From contig OX485804.1 of the NCBI GenBank assembly GCA_950295325.1, forward strand, positions 37,636,001-37,700,000: a stretch of 64,000 bases of DNA, written 5' to 3'. Position 1 is the stretch's first letter. Every line of letters starts with the position of its first letter. Below the pieces are notes generated by a model. The model had not been told where the DNA came from and ran no database searches. It saw only the letters and a program-made list of their open reading frames with translations. This stretch comes from Polytrichum commune (taxonomy: Eukaryota > Streptophyta > Polytrichopsida > Polytrichales > Polytrichaceae). Position numbers and translations under genes: made by a program. Of this stretch, positions 15,061 to 25,300 are shown one piece after another.

Positions 15061-16357
15061 GGGACTGAACCCATGGTTTAATTTGCTTTACTTCACAAAG
15101 GAACTTTGTTGTGGATCACAATTGCTAACCAGACGAGACATTAATTCCCACTTGATTCCAATCTTCAAAGTTGTTTGTGAAGGTACATGCATGGGACATG
15201 CTCTCCTAAATCTTGGGTTGGTTTACGCAAGTCTAGCTTGACCCACCCATCCTAGCATGACAAGCTCGAGAACCGGTTACTTATCTCTATGTATGATGGT
15301 TTTAAGCATTAAGGAAACATGGGTGACTTTGTGTCAATTCTAATAAACTCAAGGTTTGGGACTAAACCCATGATTTAATTTGCTTTACTTCACAAAAAAA
15401 CTTTGTTGTGCATCACAATTGCTAACCAGACGAGACATTAATTCCCACTTGATTCCAATCTTCAAAGTTGTTTGTGAAGGTACATGCATGGGACATGCTC
15501 TCCTAAATCTTGGGTTGGTTTACGCAAGTCTAGCTTGACCCACCCATCCTAGCATGACAAGCTCGAGAACCGGTTACTTATCTCTATGTATGATGGTTTT
15601 AAGCATTAAGGAAACATGGGTGACTTTGTGTCAATTCTAATAAACTCAAGGTTTGGGACTGAACCCATGATTTAACCTGCTTTACTTCACAAAGGAACTT
15701 TGTTGTGCATCACAATTGCTAACCAGACGAGACATTAATTCCCACTTGATTCCAATCTTCAAAGTTGTTTGTGAAGGTACATGCATGGGACATGCTCTCC
15801 TAAATCTTGGGTTGGTTTACGCAAGTCTAGCTTGACCCACCCATCTTAGCAGGACAAGCTCGAGAACCAGTTACTTATCTCTATGTATGATGGTTTTAAG
15901 CATTAAGAAAACATGGGTGACTTTGTGTCAATTCTCATAAACTCAAGGTTTGGGACTGAACCCATGGTTTAATCTGCTTTACTTCACAAAGGAACTTTGT
16001 TGTGGATCACAATCGCTAACCAGACGAGACATTAATTCCCACTTGATTCCAATCTTCAAAGTTGATTGTGAAGGTGCACGCATGGGACATGCTCTCCTAA
16101 ATCTTGGGTTGGTTTACGCAAGTCTAGCTTGACCCACCCATCCTAGCAGGACAAGCTTGAGAACCGGTTACTTATCTCTATGTATGATGGTTTTAAGCAT
16201 TAAGGAAACATGGGTGAGTTTGTGTCAACTCTCATAAACTCAAGGTTTGGGACTGAACCCATGGTTTAATCTGCTTTACTTCACAAAGGAACTTTGTTGT
16301 GGATCACAATTGCTAACCAGACGAGACATTAATTCCCACTTGATTTCAATCTTCAAA
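15061..16357 (+). repeat. 297-bp tandem array, 4.4 near-identical units
   Basis: Units begin GGGACTGAACCCATGGTTTA at 15061, 15358, 15655, 15952 and 16249 (last one partial), an exact 297-bp period. Units differ by a handful of substitutions only. Because 297 is a multiple of three, a 60-codon frame beginning MGLNPWFNLLYFTKELC recurs in phase in several units. It shows no features of a known protein and is disrupted in others (ATG lost in units 2 and 3), so I treat it as chance. The low divergence indicates recent amplification or homogenisation. Confidence 0.92.
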
Positions 16358-16718
16358 ATTAAATGTGTTTGTGTGTGGAGTTGGATATGCCCGCATGCAA
16401 CCTTGCTGTTTGGAGGACCCGGAAGGTCAATGTACAAACGTTTCAGAGTTCCAGGCAAAAGGAATGGTGCAGGCATGCAGGCATCCTGGCAACGTCAATA
16501 TCGGGCGGGATTTGGTGGAACAAGATATACTATGCAAGTATATATCAGGTTGTTGCTTGCGGGAATGAAGGGTTTTAGTTCCCATGAGCTTGGAGATTTT
16601 TGTATACATTATAACACCACACTATATTGCTCCTAAACTTAGTACATACAGTAGTATTATTCTCACGGGATGTTGTTTAGTCTCTGCCCTTCCAAACGGG
16701 CCACTAGTTACAGAGGGT

Positions 16719-16806
16719 TGGGGCGAACCAACCCGTACACTGGTTCCTTGGAGGCAAGGGTTTAGGCACCCAACAAGGAATGAGTGTATGGGTTGGTTCG
16801 CCCAAA
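16719..16806. mobile_element. 88-bp fold-back element (family F1)
   Basis: The left arm TTGGGGCGAACCAACCCGTA and the right arm, whose complement is TTTGGGCGAACCAACCCATA, are near-perfect inverted repeats. Pairing continues through the GGTTCCTTGG / CCAACAAGGAA blocks, leaving a short loop. Related arms occur at 47826-47888 and 58377-58420, so this is a small dispersed family. No target duplication is evident. RNA from either strand could form a strong hairpin. Confidence 0.65.
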
Positions 16807-16809
16807 TCA

Positions 16810-17030
16810 TTGTAGATGGACCGGTTGAATTTGATAAATAATCGGTTGAAGTTCAAGACTTCAGGAAAATTACCCATCATTTTAGAGGAATTTAGGGAAT
16901 ATCCCTCGATTTATTAAGTAAAACTGAAAGATGTCAATATGTAACGGGTTGGACTTGGAAACACAAGGATCTTGATCGATTATGCCCACATATCTCCTCG
17001 GACATGAGTACTGGAGAAGTGAAGCTCATT
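16810..17030 (+). repeat. dispersed repeat D1 (ACCGGTT family), copy B
   Basis: Blocks GGACCGGTTGAATTTGA, GGTTGAAGTTCAAGACT, CATTTTAGAGGAATTTAGGG and GACTTGGAAACACAAGGATC recur in the same order in four other places: minus strand 3697-3975, plus 51535-51890, plus 52437-52600, minus 58540-58775. No frame survives across copies. Confidence 0.7.
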
Positions 17031-17350
17031 CATCGCCAAAGTGGATGAAATGAGTTTCCTTATTTGTATTGGCACTTAGTTGGTTGCTCCTCAGTCTGGG
17101 GCTTAATTTTCTAGAATTTCATCATCACAATTCCAAGATTGCAATCTCTCACAACTTGGGCTTTCAAAACTTTAATATCCATTGCAATGCTCAATATTTT
17201 TTCATCCTTGTCAATGGGATGAAACATATCGATTTGTCTCTGGCTCTTAGCCATGCTTGCAAATTCTTAAACAACTTCTATTGAACATGAGCACAAAACA
17301 ACATAAAACATTGTTCATAACCCTAAATAGCACATAGAGACGGCTTAACC

Positions 17351-18073
17351 CTCGGGGGGTGCACTGTACTAAACATGTATGAGTATACGTGAGTGCACAT
17401 GAGGGGTATTGATTTGAACCTTGCCGTATTACGTATACATATGGTATACATGTTATAATTTATAGTTACGTACATATATGGAAGGCCTTTAAAAAATATA
17501 CAATAATTGTACTTGTATGGTACTGTTACTATACTACATATCATAAGTTTTCATATTGGATGAAATCGTTTGGAAATCATTTGGTAATCGTTGGGTGGAG
17601 TATAGGGATCCAATTGACTTGATGGACCGTCCATCAAACGTGGAGATTGGTTTATGTTGGTATCAAAAAGGGGCTAACAACAAGTGGACATATGATCTTA
17701 CTGATCATTTGATGGTAGACTTAGAGACAATAATTGCATTGGCTACAATGACATATATTGGTGAATCAAATGTTTATGAGTTACATCCGGGAGATGAAAA
17801 GGTTTTCAACGACTTTGCTTATGAAAGTTAGGATATTTTGTTATACATATTATAGGGGTTGATTATTGTTCAAAAGTATATTTGTATACTTATGTTAATG
17901 ACTATATATGAATGGATGTTTTTTGTGTATACATATTGTCACTTGTATATTTCTTGTTGCAATTGTATGTGTATTACTTCATTTCACAAAAAATAACTTG
18001 TATATAGGGGGTTTTTAGAGTATGCAGTGAACGCACGTGATTCTAGGTTTTAATGAAAGGTGCACCCCCCGAG
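17351..18073 (+). mobile_element. TIR element with 8-bp target duplication carrying a 91-codon ORF (family T8)
   Basis: Terminal inverted repeats CTCGGGGGGTGCAC / GTGCACCCCCCGAG are flanked by an exact 8-bp direct repeat GCTTAACC at 17343-17350 and 18074-18081. An 8-bp duplication is the hAT hallmark, though the termini are not canonical hAT ends. The 723-bp body holds an ORF at 17556-17831. A second, shorter member (54702-55048) has the same CTCGGGGG ends and its own 8-bp duplication. Confidence 0.85.
17556..17831 (+). CDS. ORF inside the T8 element, function unknown
   Basis: Open for up to 91 codons, with no ATG at the 5' limit; the first in-frame Met is about 22 codons in. It reads like a soluble domain: VWKSFGNRWVEYRDPIDL, then EIGLCWYQKGANNKWTYD, then MVDLETIIALATMTYIGESN, then VYELHPGDEKVF. 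There is no signal peptide or membrane segment. I do not recognise it, and it is not a transposase signature. It may be a captured host exon or a remnant of the element's own protein. Base composition is similar to the surroundings. Confidence 0.35.
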   Translation: MDEIVWKSFGNRWVEYRDPIDLMDRPSNVEIGLCWYQKGANNKWTYDLTDHLMVDLETIIALATMTYIGESNVYELHPGDEKVFNDFAYES

Positions 18074-18081
18074 GCTTAACC

Positions 18082-20093
18082 TAAACACTCAAGGCTAACA
18101 TTGAGTACCTAGCCATCACGAACCAATGCAAAACAAGTTACAGTACATGGATTTGTATGTAAGGTATGTTATGTGCCTAAATGAATACATATACATTTAC
18201 ATATTTGCCTAATTTTTCATACATATTTTTACGGGCCGCCTAAGCCATTTTTTTGAAATTAGATAATTATTGGACAAAACGTGCCCAACTTGCTACCAAC
18301 CTATGATATGTCTTGCTTTAACCCAATGATGTCGAGCCTAACTTGGGCTTATGACCTTAAGTCCACATGTGTGGCTATAAATCATCCACATCATGGTCCA
18401 GTCATCCTTAGCTAGGCTCCTCATCTTGCCACATCATTTAAGCAAATAGCTTGGAGTTTTCCAATCTACCTAGTTGGCAATTGGGCCATGCCATTCAAGT
18501 TAATAAGCTATCATCCATCATTATTCTCTAATGCCATTCAAGGTAAGGGCCAATTTAGACTATGGTGGAGAAGTGCACCGGTCGGTCATGAACTTCGGCC
18601 AAAGACAAGGTCATTTGAGGCAACAGTTGGTATGATGGACAAGATATCCTTTTTTATATTCTTTTTAGAGAAATGCTTCAAGTTGGAGTTCTCTAGAGGC
18701 CAAGTTTATTTTTCCGAGGATTTGAGGTTGCCCAAGAAACTTGACCTCTTGAGAACTCTCCTAGCAAAAAGTGTTGTCATGTTGGTTAACCATGTCATTT
18801 TTTTTTAATCCATGCTTGAAATTCTCCACTGGGAAAATCTTGGATGTAGTGTAGATCTTGACAGGTGAAGAATCCATTTTGTGGCCAATCGTGTTGCTCC
18901 ATTCCCATGAAATTCATGACTGGTGCATTTCTTCATTGTAGTCTAAACCAACCCTATGTAGATAAGTTATCATGGCAACATGCAAAGCCGGTGACTCCTC
19001 CACGAGGATTTCGGGTGGATAAAATCTAGCGTGCCTTAAGTTAAGTTAATGCCATTGCCATTGCACTTAGAACTTGTGGCATGCACATTCGATGTACATA
19101 GTACTTGTCAAACTATTAAGCACAACCGATTGTACCAAGCGTTGTACCCACGTGCTTCAAGGAGTTAAGCTAGACCATAGCTTTAAAGAATGCATGTGGC
19201 AAGCTCATGGGCATTGGGTGACTCTTGGTGAGTAGCTTTTATTTAACCAAGTGATGCAAAAAAATCATGAAACTTAGAGGGTAAGCAAGTTCCATGGATC
19301 TTTCCTTCTTCACAAGGCATGTTAGGTAATGAAGGACAAGTGTCACAGAAATTCGGTTGGCATGGAAAGAGTGCGTAAAGACCACTATGGTGACTTGGCC
19401 TTACATTCAAAAGTAATACTGCATCAAAAGCCTCCACATTTTAGTTTACTGAAGCGCCGAGAATCATACGATTCTACCAAATTTTAGGATTGTTTATTTT
19501 AATGATTATTGTTTAGCAATCGATATGGGACTCTTCTAATGCACCAAAGTATGTCTTATTTGAATTTCGTATGCACAACGTATTGAGGGTTCAACTTTTT
19601 AATCGTAGATGACTCAAAATTAACATATGAGTCTATTGTTAAGGTGGTGGGTGGACGTTCTCGTATAAATGATATGTATATAGTAGAGGTTTTAGCATCA
19701 TCTATCTTAGGGTATGAATTATGATTTTATAAGCCTTTGCTGCTACAATACAATTTGTCAAATACTACACATGGGTGAGCTAATAGATAAACATCACGCT
19801 ACAAGGCTTTCAAGTTATACTTATCATAATTTGGATCTAAGGATAATATATAGGAAGTCAAACAAAGGATTGCATTTGAAGGCAATTTACACAAAACATC
19901 ACAAACCTCTAGTATCGTACATCAACATTTGATATTCCAAGTTAACTATTTCAATCATATCCAACTATAACATTGAATCTATGCAATTTTAGTCATTTTT
20001 CAACCACTTTGGCATTTGGTCATTGGCCCTTAGCCTTATGGCATCATTAGCCACATGTTTAGTCATTTTTGTTAGGGTTTACTGGTACCGGTT
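18082..20093. other. intergenic, repeat-derived
   Basis: No gene recognised. A block at about 19505-19590 (CACCAAAGTATGTCTTATTT and flanks) is shared with 53395-53470, so part of this stretch is dispersed repeat. Several open frames of 60-106 codons (for example 18488-18808) have no recognisable features. Confidence 0.5.
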
Positions 20094-20290
20094 GGTGGGT
20101 CAAAAGAAGGACTCTTGTCTCCGAAGAAGGTTGGAGTGAATAGGGCGTTTGTTCATAAAACATCCTTGATCATAGTTGGTGGGTCAAAAGAAGAAGGACT
20201 CTTGTCTTTGAAGAGGGTTGAAGTGAATAGGACGTTTGTTCATAAAACATCCTTGGCCATAGTTGGTGGGTCAAAAAAAAGATGTCAACA
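20094..20290 (+). repeat. ~84-bp tandem repeat, 2.3 units
   Basis: GTTGGTGGGTCAAAAGAAG followed by GGACTCTTGTCT, GTGAATAGGRCGTTTGTTCA and AAAACATCCTTG occurs twice, starting at about 20093 and 20178. The first 20 bp repeat a third time. Sequence differences are few. Confidence 0.8.
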
Positions 20291-22376
20291 CCTTCACATC
20301 AAGCGATGGTCACCAATATTTTGAAACAAGTCCACTCAACTCACTGCCTTGACACTCATTAATCATATCAAAATCACACAATGCCAAAATTCCACAAACT
20401 CAATTGCATTAATCTCTTTATGTTATGAACGAATTTGCCGACTTCTGAAAAATCCATTGAATGTAATTGAGGACAATAGTTAATAAGTTTGAAGGGCTCA
20501 AGTGCTCAAAGTGTCCGAGAGTGCCATTCGCCGCTAAGTTACAGCATCAATTGCTTCCGCAGAGTGGATAGGTATTATTTTGCAGGAATGTTCCAGATGG
20601 GCCTGGGAGCCACTTTGAAAATCGTCCGGGTACAAGTTAAGCTTATCTTGAGCTTAGGAAGCTGTGGAGCATTTCACAACGAAGTTCGCATTCCGAAGGA
20701 TGATTGAATGAATGACGGGGCTCCGAACAAAGATGCGAAAGTGAAGTGAAAATGTCGAGAAATCAATTGCGGAGGTAAAGCAAAGGCTGCTCCGATGCGC
20801 TTTTGGCAGGTTGCTGTTTACGTGCGGAGGCGGGCGCCTTAATTTGTGATTACTTAAGCTGCGGGGGGCGAGATTCAGGAGGTGGCGTTGGAATCCAGAT
20901 TATTCAGTTCAAGCTTTGGGGAATGATCAAGTAGACAGCAGCAAGCATCGGGTGGTGGAGTGAGCTACAATCACGTTACGTACAACAATGAAGAGGAATC
21001 CAGGGCGTAGGCCATCTGGCTGGATGTCGGGTCAGCACCTCGTCAGCGAGCTGCACACCTGGATGATGAGGTTCTGCGGTTCGTCATGTCGATCCCCCTC
21101 ACCTGGCCACTTGGGACTAAATTATCGATGCATCATCACATTGCAGGTGTGACCTGCGTGCGCTTCATACCAATCCGATCATCGACAACTGGGGTCTCCT
21201 GCAAAAGGCCACGTGGAGTTTTCCACATCAAATTACGGTGGCTTAGATACGACGGTACATTCTGTTTGCAGTGAGTTTCGAGCGTGATCATCGAAAGCAA
21301 GTTGGGGATTGGAAGAAGCAGCAAGCCAGCCAAAGTGCTTTGAGTTCAAGTTCAGCCTGCAGTTGGAGGTTGTTTGTGTGGGTTTTGAGTTATTTTGAGC
21401 TATCTGGGATTTAAAAAAAAAAAAAAACAAAAACCACACACACACACACACATCTTGGCAAAGGCTTGGCAAAGTGACTGACTAATTTTTTTCGAGATTT
21501 TGAAAGTTTGCACTTAGTTGTGTGGTGGCAGCTGTCTGTCTGTCTGTCTGTAAGTGAGTAAGTACGTAGCTTTTGCAAGAAGAAGAAGGCGAATATACAA
21601 CAAGGAAGAGTTCACCTACTTCAGACAGCGTTCAAAAAGGGCAAAGGAAAGCATATCATACACTTATGTACCATACCATCCTTGGCCATAAATCATTACA
21701 CTACAAGAAAGAGAGAGCGGTGGCTTCATCATCGCTTGCTACATCCAGATGATGGTGGCCAACATGGTGCAGTATCCGTGTGTCTAGACAGCTAGAGGCG
21801 AAGTTTAAGATTGTCGGCGTTTTTGGTTCGTCAGTTTGCGAAGAAAAGGCAACCCTACGAAAGCATATAGGGAACGACAAACAGCAGACTGAAGCAGCGG
21901 CAGCGCTACCGAGGATTTCCGACTCAACCGATAATTCGAAGGAAAAAAAGAAAGGAAGAAAATCCCTAAAAATAAACAAAATTTGATAGCAACAACTGGG
22001 GCCAACCGAGACACCGATCGACCGACTCTTCAAAGAAAAGGTACGTTAAGTTAGCTGAAAATGAAACTCTTTTCAGTCTCACTGCACTTCCACTGCAGTT
22101 CTCCCTACTTTCAAGTGAATTGTTAAATAACCCTTCTCTTTAGATCCCCCTTTTCTTTTATTTTTATTTTCGATCAAATTGGTTTTAAAGTGGCCGGGAT
22201 TTTCCAGTTCGATATACCTATGCCTTCTATTGGTCCTTTACTTATTTTACAGTAGCGATTCATTTCAAGAGCCTCATCGAGTGGAATTTGGTACGTTCTA
22301 TATCACGTAGCTTGCAGTCATAGTGATCGATCTTTAGATTTGGGGAGGCAGTTGCAGTTTTTGTTGGTGACTGGCT
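20291..22376. other. region upstream of the phenylalanine hydroxylase gene
   Basis: No coding exon recognised. It contains a (CA)n run at 21433-21451 after a 14-bp A run, and a (CTGT)n run at 21532-21551. A possible 5'-untranslated intron (donor-like AAAAG-GTACGTT at about 22040, acceptor-like TTATTTTACAG near 22252) would place the promoter near 21.7-22.0 kb, but this is a guess. The moderately higher GC of 20.6-21.3 kb differs from the repeats to the left and suggests unique sequence. Confidence 0.4.
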
Positions 22377-25300
22377 ATGGAGGTGGGCTGCCGATTGCAT
22401 TCCGCAACAATGGAAATCAATGTTATTTCGGGATGGCATCCTGCTATCGCTATTTCGTCAAGGAAATTGTACCAGCGACATTTCTGTGCAGCGGCATGTA
22501 GTCCATCATTTTACAATCAATACTCAACGAATTACACGAGGTTGGCGGCTGCTTCCTCCCAATTTTCTTATTCAAGCATCACTGACTTGAAGAAGTTGTC
22601 GCGGACGGATGCGTATGTGAAACCGCGTACACAAGTGTATGGTATGCTTTCCTTTGCCCTTTTGTCTCAAGAGAAATGCAATTTATGAGGTTAGGCTATG
22701 AAATCGAAGTAACAAGTAATCAGAACTATAAGCAAAAAGATTAAAAAGAAAAAAAGAAGAAGAGGTTTCGCAGATCACAAGGGTTTGGGTTTATAACTCC
22801 TGCTTTTGTCCTTTCAAGAAACGCCAAAATTATTACACAAGAACGAACATACATACATCTTTAAACGCATAGTACTGCAGTCACGACTTGGCAGGGCTAT
22901 GATTCAAGGGTGCTCAATCCCATTTTTCTTCTTCTGAATCTTCCTGACACTTCCTCACCACCTTCATTCCCTTTTCCATAAACTAGGTCACCTTCTTATT
23001 TCCCTTTTCCAGAACCTTGCAAGAAGGAAATACGGCAAGATGATGAACTTGGAATTTTTGACACGTAGAAAACGTAGCATGCTACGCTATCCAAAAGGGT
23101 CGAGCGTAACAGTAGTCATCTGCTATGAATGCCTCTAGGTGTCATTACATTACCCTAATCCCGGTGAACGCCATCAGAAGTCGAATTAGAGATCCTCGAG
23201 TGATGAAATTATTGCACGTATATCTCCGGCCTGTTAATTTTTTTTTTGTTGCTTTTGAAAGTGTCCTTCCTAACCTTTTAGAATCAGCCCTATTAAAAAA
23301 CCTTTAAATATGTGTATGAGATGTTTGTGTTTATTGGGGATCAGACGTGTGATGGACCCCTATGTAATCATGCTGTCCGAATTTCTTAGTTCATGTATTT
23401 GCTCGCAAATCTTTGGTATGCTGACAGAATTTAAATGACTCGCTCCATCCTATACCGCTTCACCAAGTCCCTTTTGCAAGGGTCCTGTGTCACTGTTCGT
23501 CATGACCTAACGTACGTTTCTAGTTTGGAGGTTCTATTGAGGGCTAGATATCTTATTTCGACTTGAGCAATCGTTATGTACTACACCGTTTATGGTATTT
23601 AGTGTCACGTACTATTTGGAACTACGCAATGCAATAACTTCTTATTCGGGAGTTCAATTTTTACTAGCGAAAGTAGAATAGGTTGTTTGGACATTGTAGA
23701 ACATAAATGACTTTGCTTGGTGAAATATTACATTTTCAATAAACAGTTTAGCACTACGTAACTCCAGATAGTAAGTTATACTAAATACCATAAGTGGTGT
23801 AGTGTCTTAAATGATTTAATAATTCAACTGAGTCGAGAAATTCTTCGGTAAAAAGATGTCTTTGTCACAAGATCAATTATTGACGTTGCTTGTGCCTGTT
23901 GCAGCAACCATGGTGGAAAAGTGTGAGGAGACACATCCTCCTGTTCCAAGAAGCATTCATGACATTTCTAATGGAGCTCATATTTTAGGCTTTGGTGCTG
24001 AGTTGGGAGAAGATCATCCTGTGGGTTAACAATCTCCTTACTCTCCAGTTTTTAAACGATTTGTTATCTGTTTACAGTCAAGGACTATGCACTCATAAAT
24101 CGAGTGTCGGTATTTATGATCTAAAAGTGAAGACAACGAGGATAGGTGAAAGTGCAAGATTTAGCTGGTTGTTTAATCAATAAGTAAGGATGACATACTT
24201 AGGATGACCCCCAGTCATTTTGTGTTCCTGTATCTCTTGTCAACTGTACGGTTAATATTTTTATGTGAGAGGGGCGATTGCATTTGACATATTGCATTGA
24301 AGGATATCCAATTTCTCTGCAGATGTTCTGATGATATATTAATGTGAAGGCCTCTAAATAGTCTGGTTGTTGCAACAGGGCTACCATGATAGCGAGTATA
24401 AGGAACGAAGGAGCTACATTGCTGATCTTGCCAAGAAGCACAAAATGTAAGCCACTTTCCATCCTAGTAAAATTCCACATTATTGTCTATTAGCGAGACC
24501 TTACAACTTGTTGCAATTTGTTGTTTTGCACAATTTTCACACATTGCACCATCTGCAAGGTGCATTACATATATATATAAAAACAAATATTAAAGACTAG
24601 GCCCACATTGGTGAACATGGACGTTTTTGTAGAGCGCATTTCTTGTGTCATTTCTGAGGAGGTTTGTATATTGTCTTAGTGCTAATTATCATACTTATGA
24701 TGTGTCTAAGGCTCATTCAGGTTCATTGCAACAAATGGATAGTATTCAGAGTCCTAAAGCCGGGAATTGCTTACTGCTAGCAACTTCTTTATACAGAAGC
24801 CTAGTGCCGTTGCCAATTCGTGGATTGTACTCATTGTTTTGGACCCATTGGGTGCTTCATAAGTAAACTCATCTCACAATAGGATATATGCTGCAGTACT
24901 TAACATGTCTCCTGTTCTTGGTTTTTGGTTTTTATTATGTCATTTAAACGTGCATGTTCTATGTGGCTTCCTTCTACATAATTTCATACATCTTACAAAC
25001 TTTCTTCATAATAAATTGTACTGTAGCCTTGTAAGACATTTCTTTCTGCACTTCTTTCACAGGTTCCACTTTCTACCTGAGACAGTGGCTTTTAGGTTCA
25101 GTATGTGGATATATACAGCAAGATCCTAAGTTTTATAAACTTAATCGTTATTTTGGAATAGACTATCAAATGCTACTTTTAGTAAATAGATAGTATTTTT
25201 CAGGTTTCCATTGAGAATAGTCGAATTTTATTTCCTAAGATATGAAATTTGATGGCTCCTTTGCCATTTCAACCTGTACAGCACTTGATTGGCCATGAAA

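Noticed and set aside
15061-16357. Regular repeat array that might be CRISPR-like, and a repeated 60-codon ORF
   Set aside because: Units are 297-bp direct tandem copies without unique spacers. The ORF loses its start codon in some units, so it is not under constraint.
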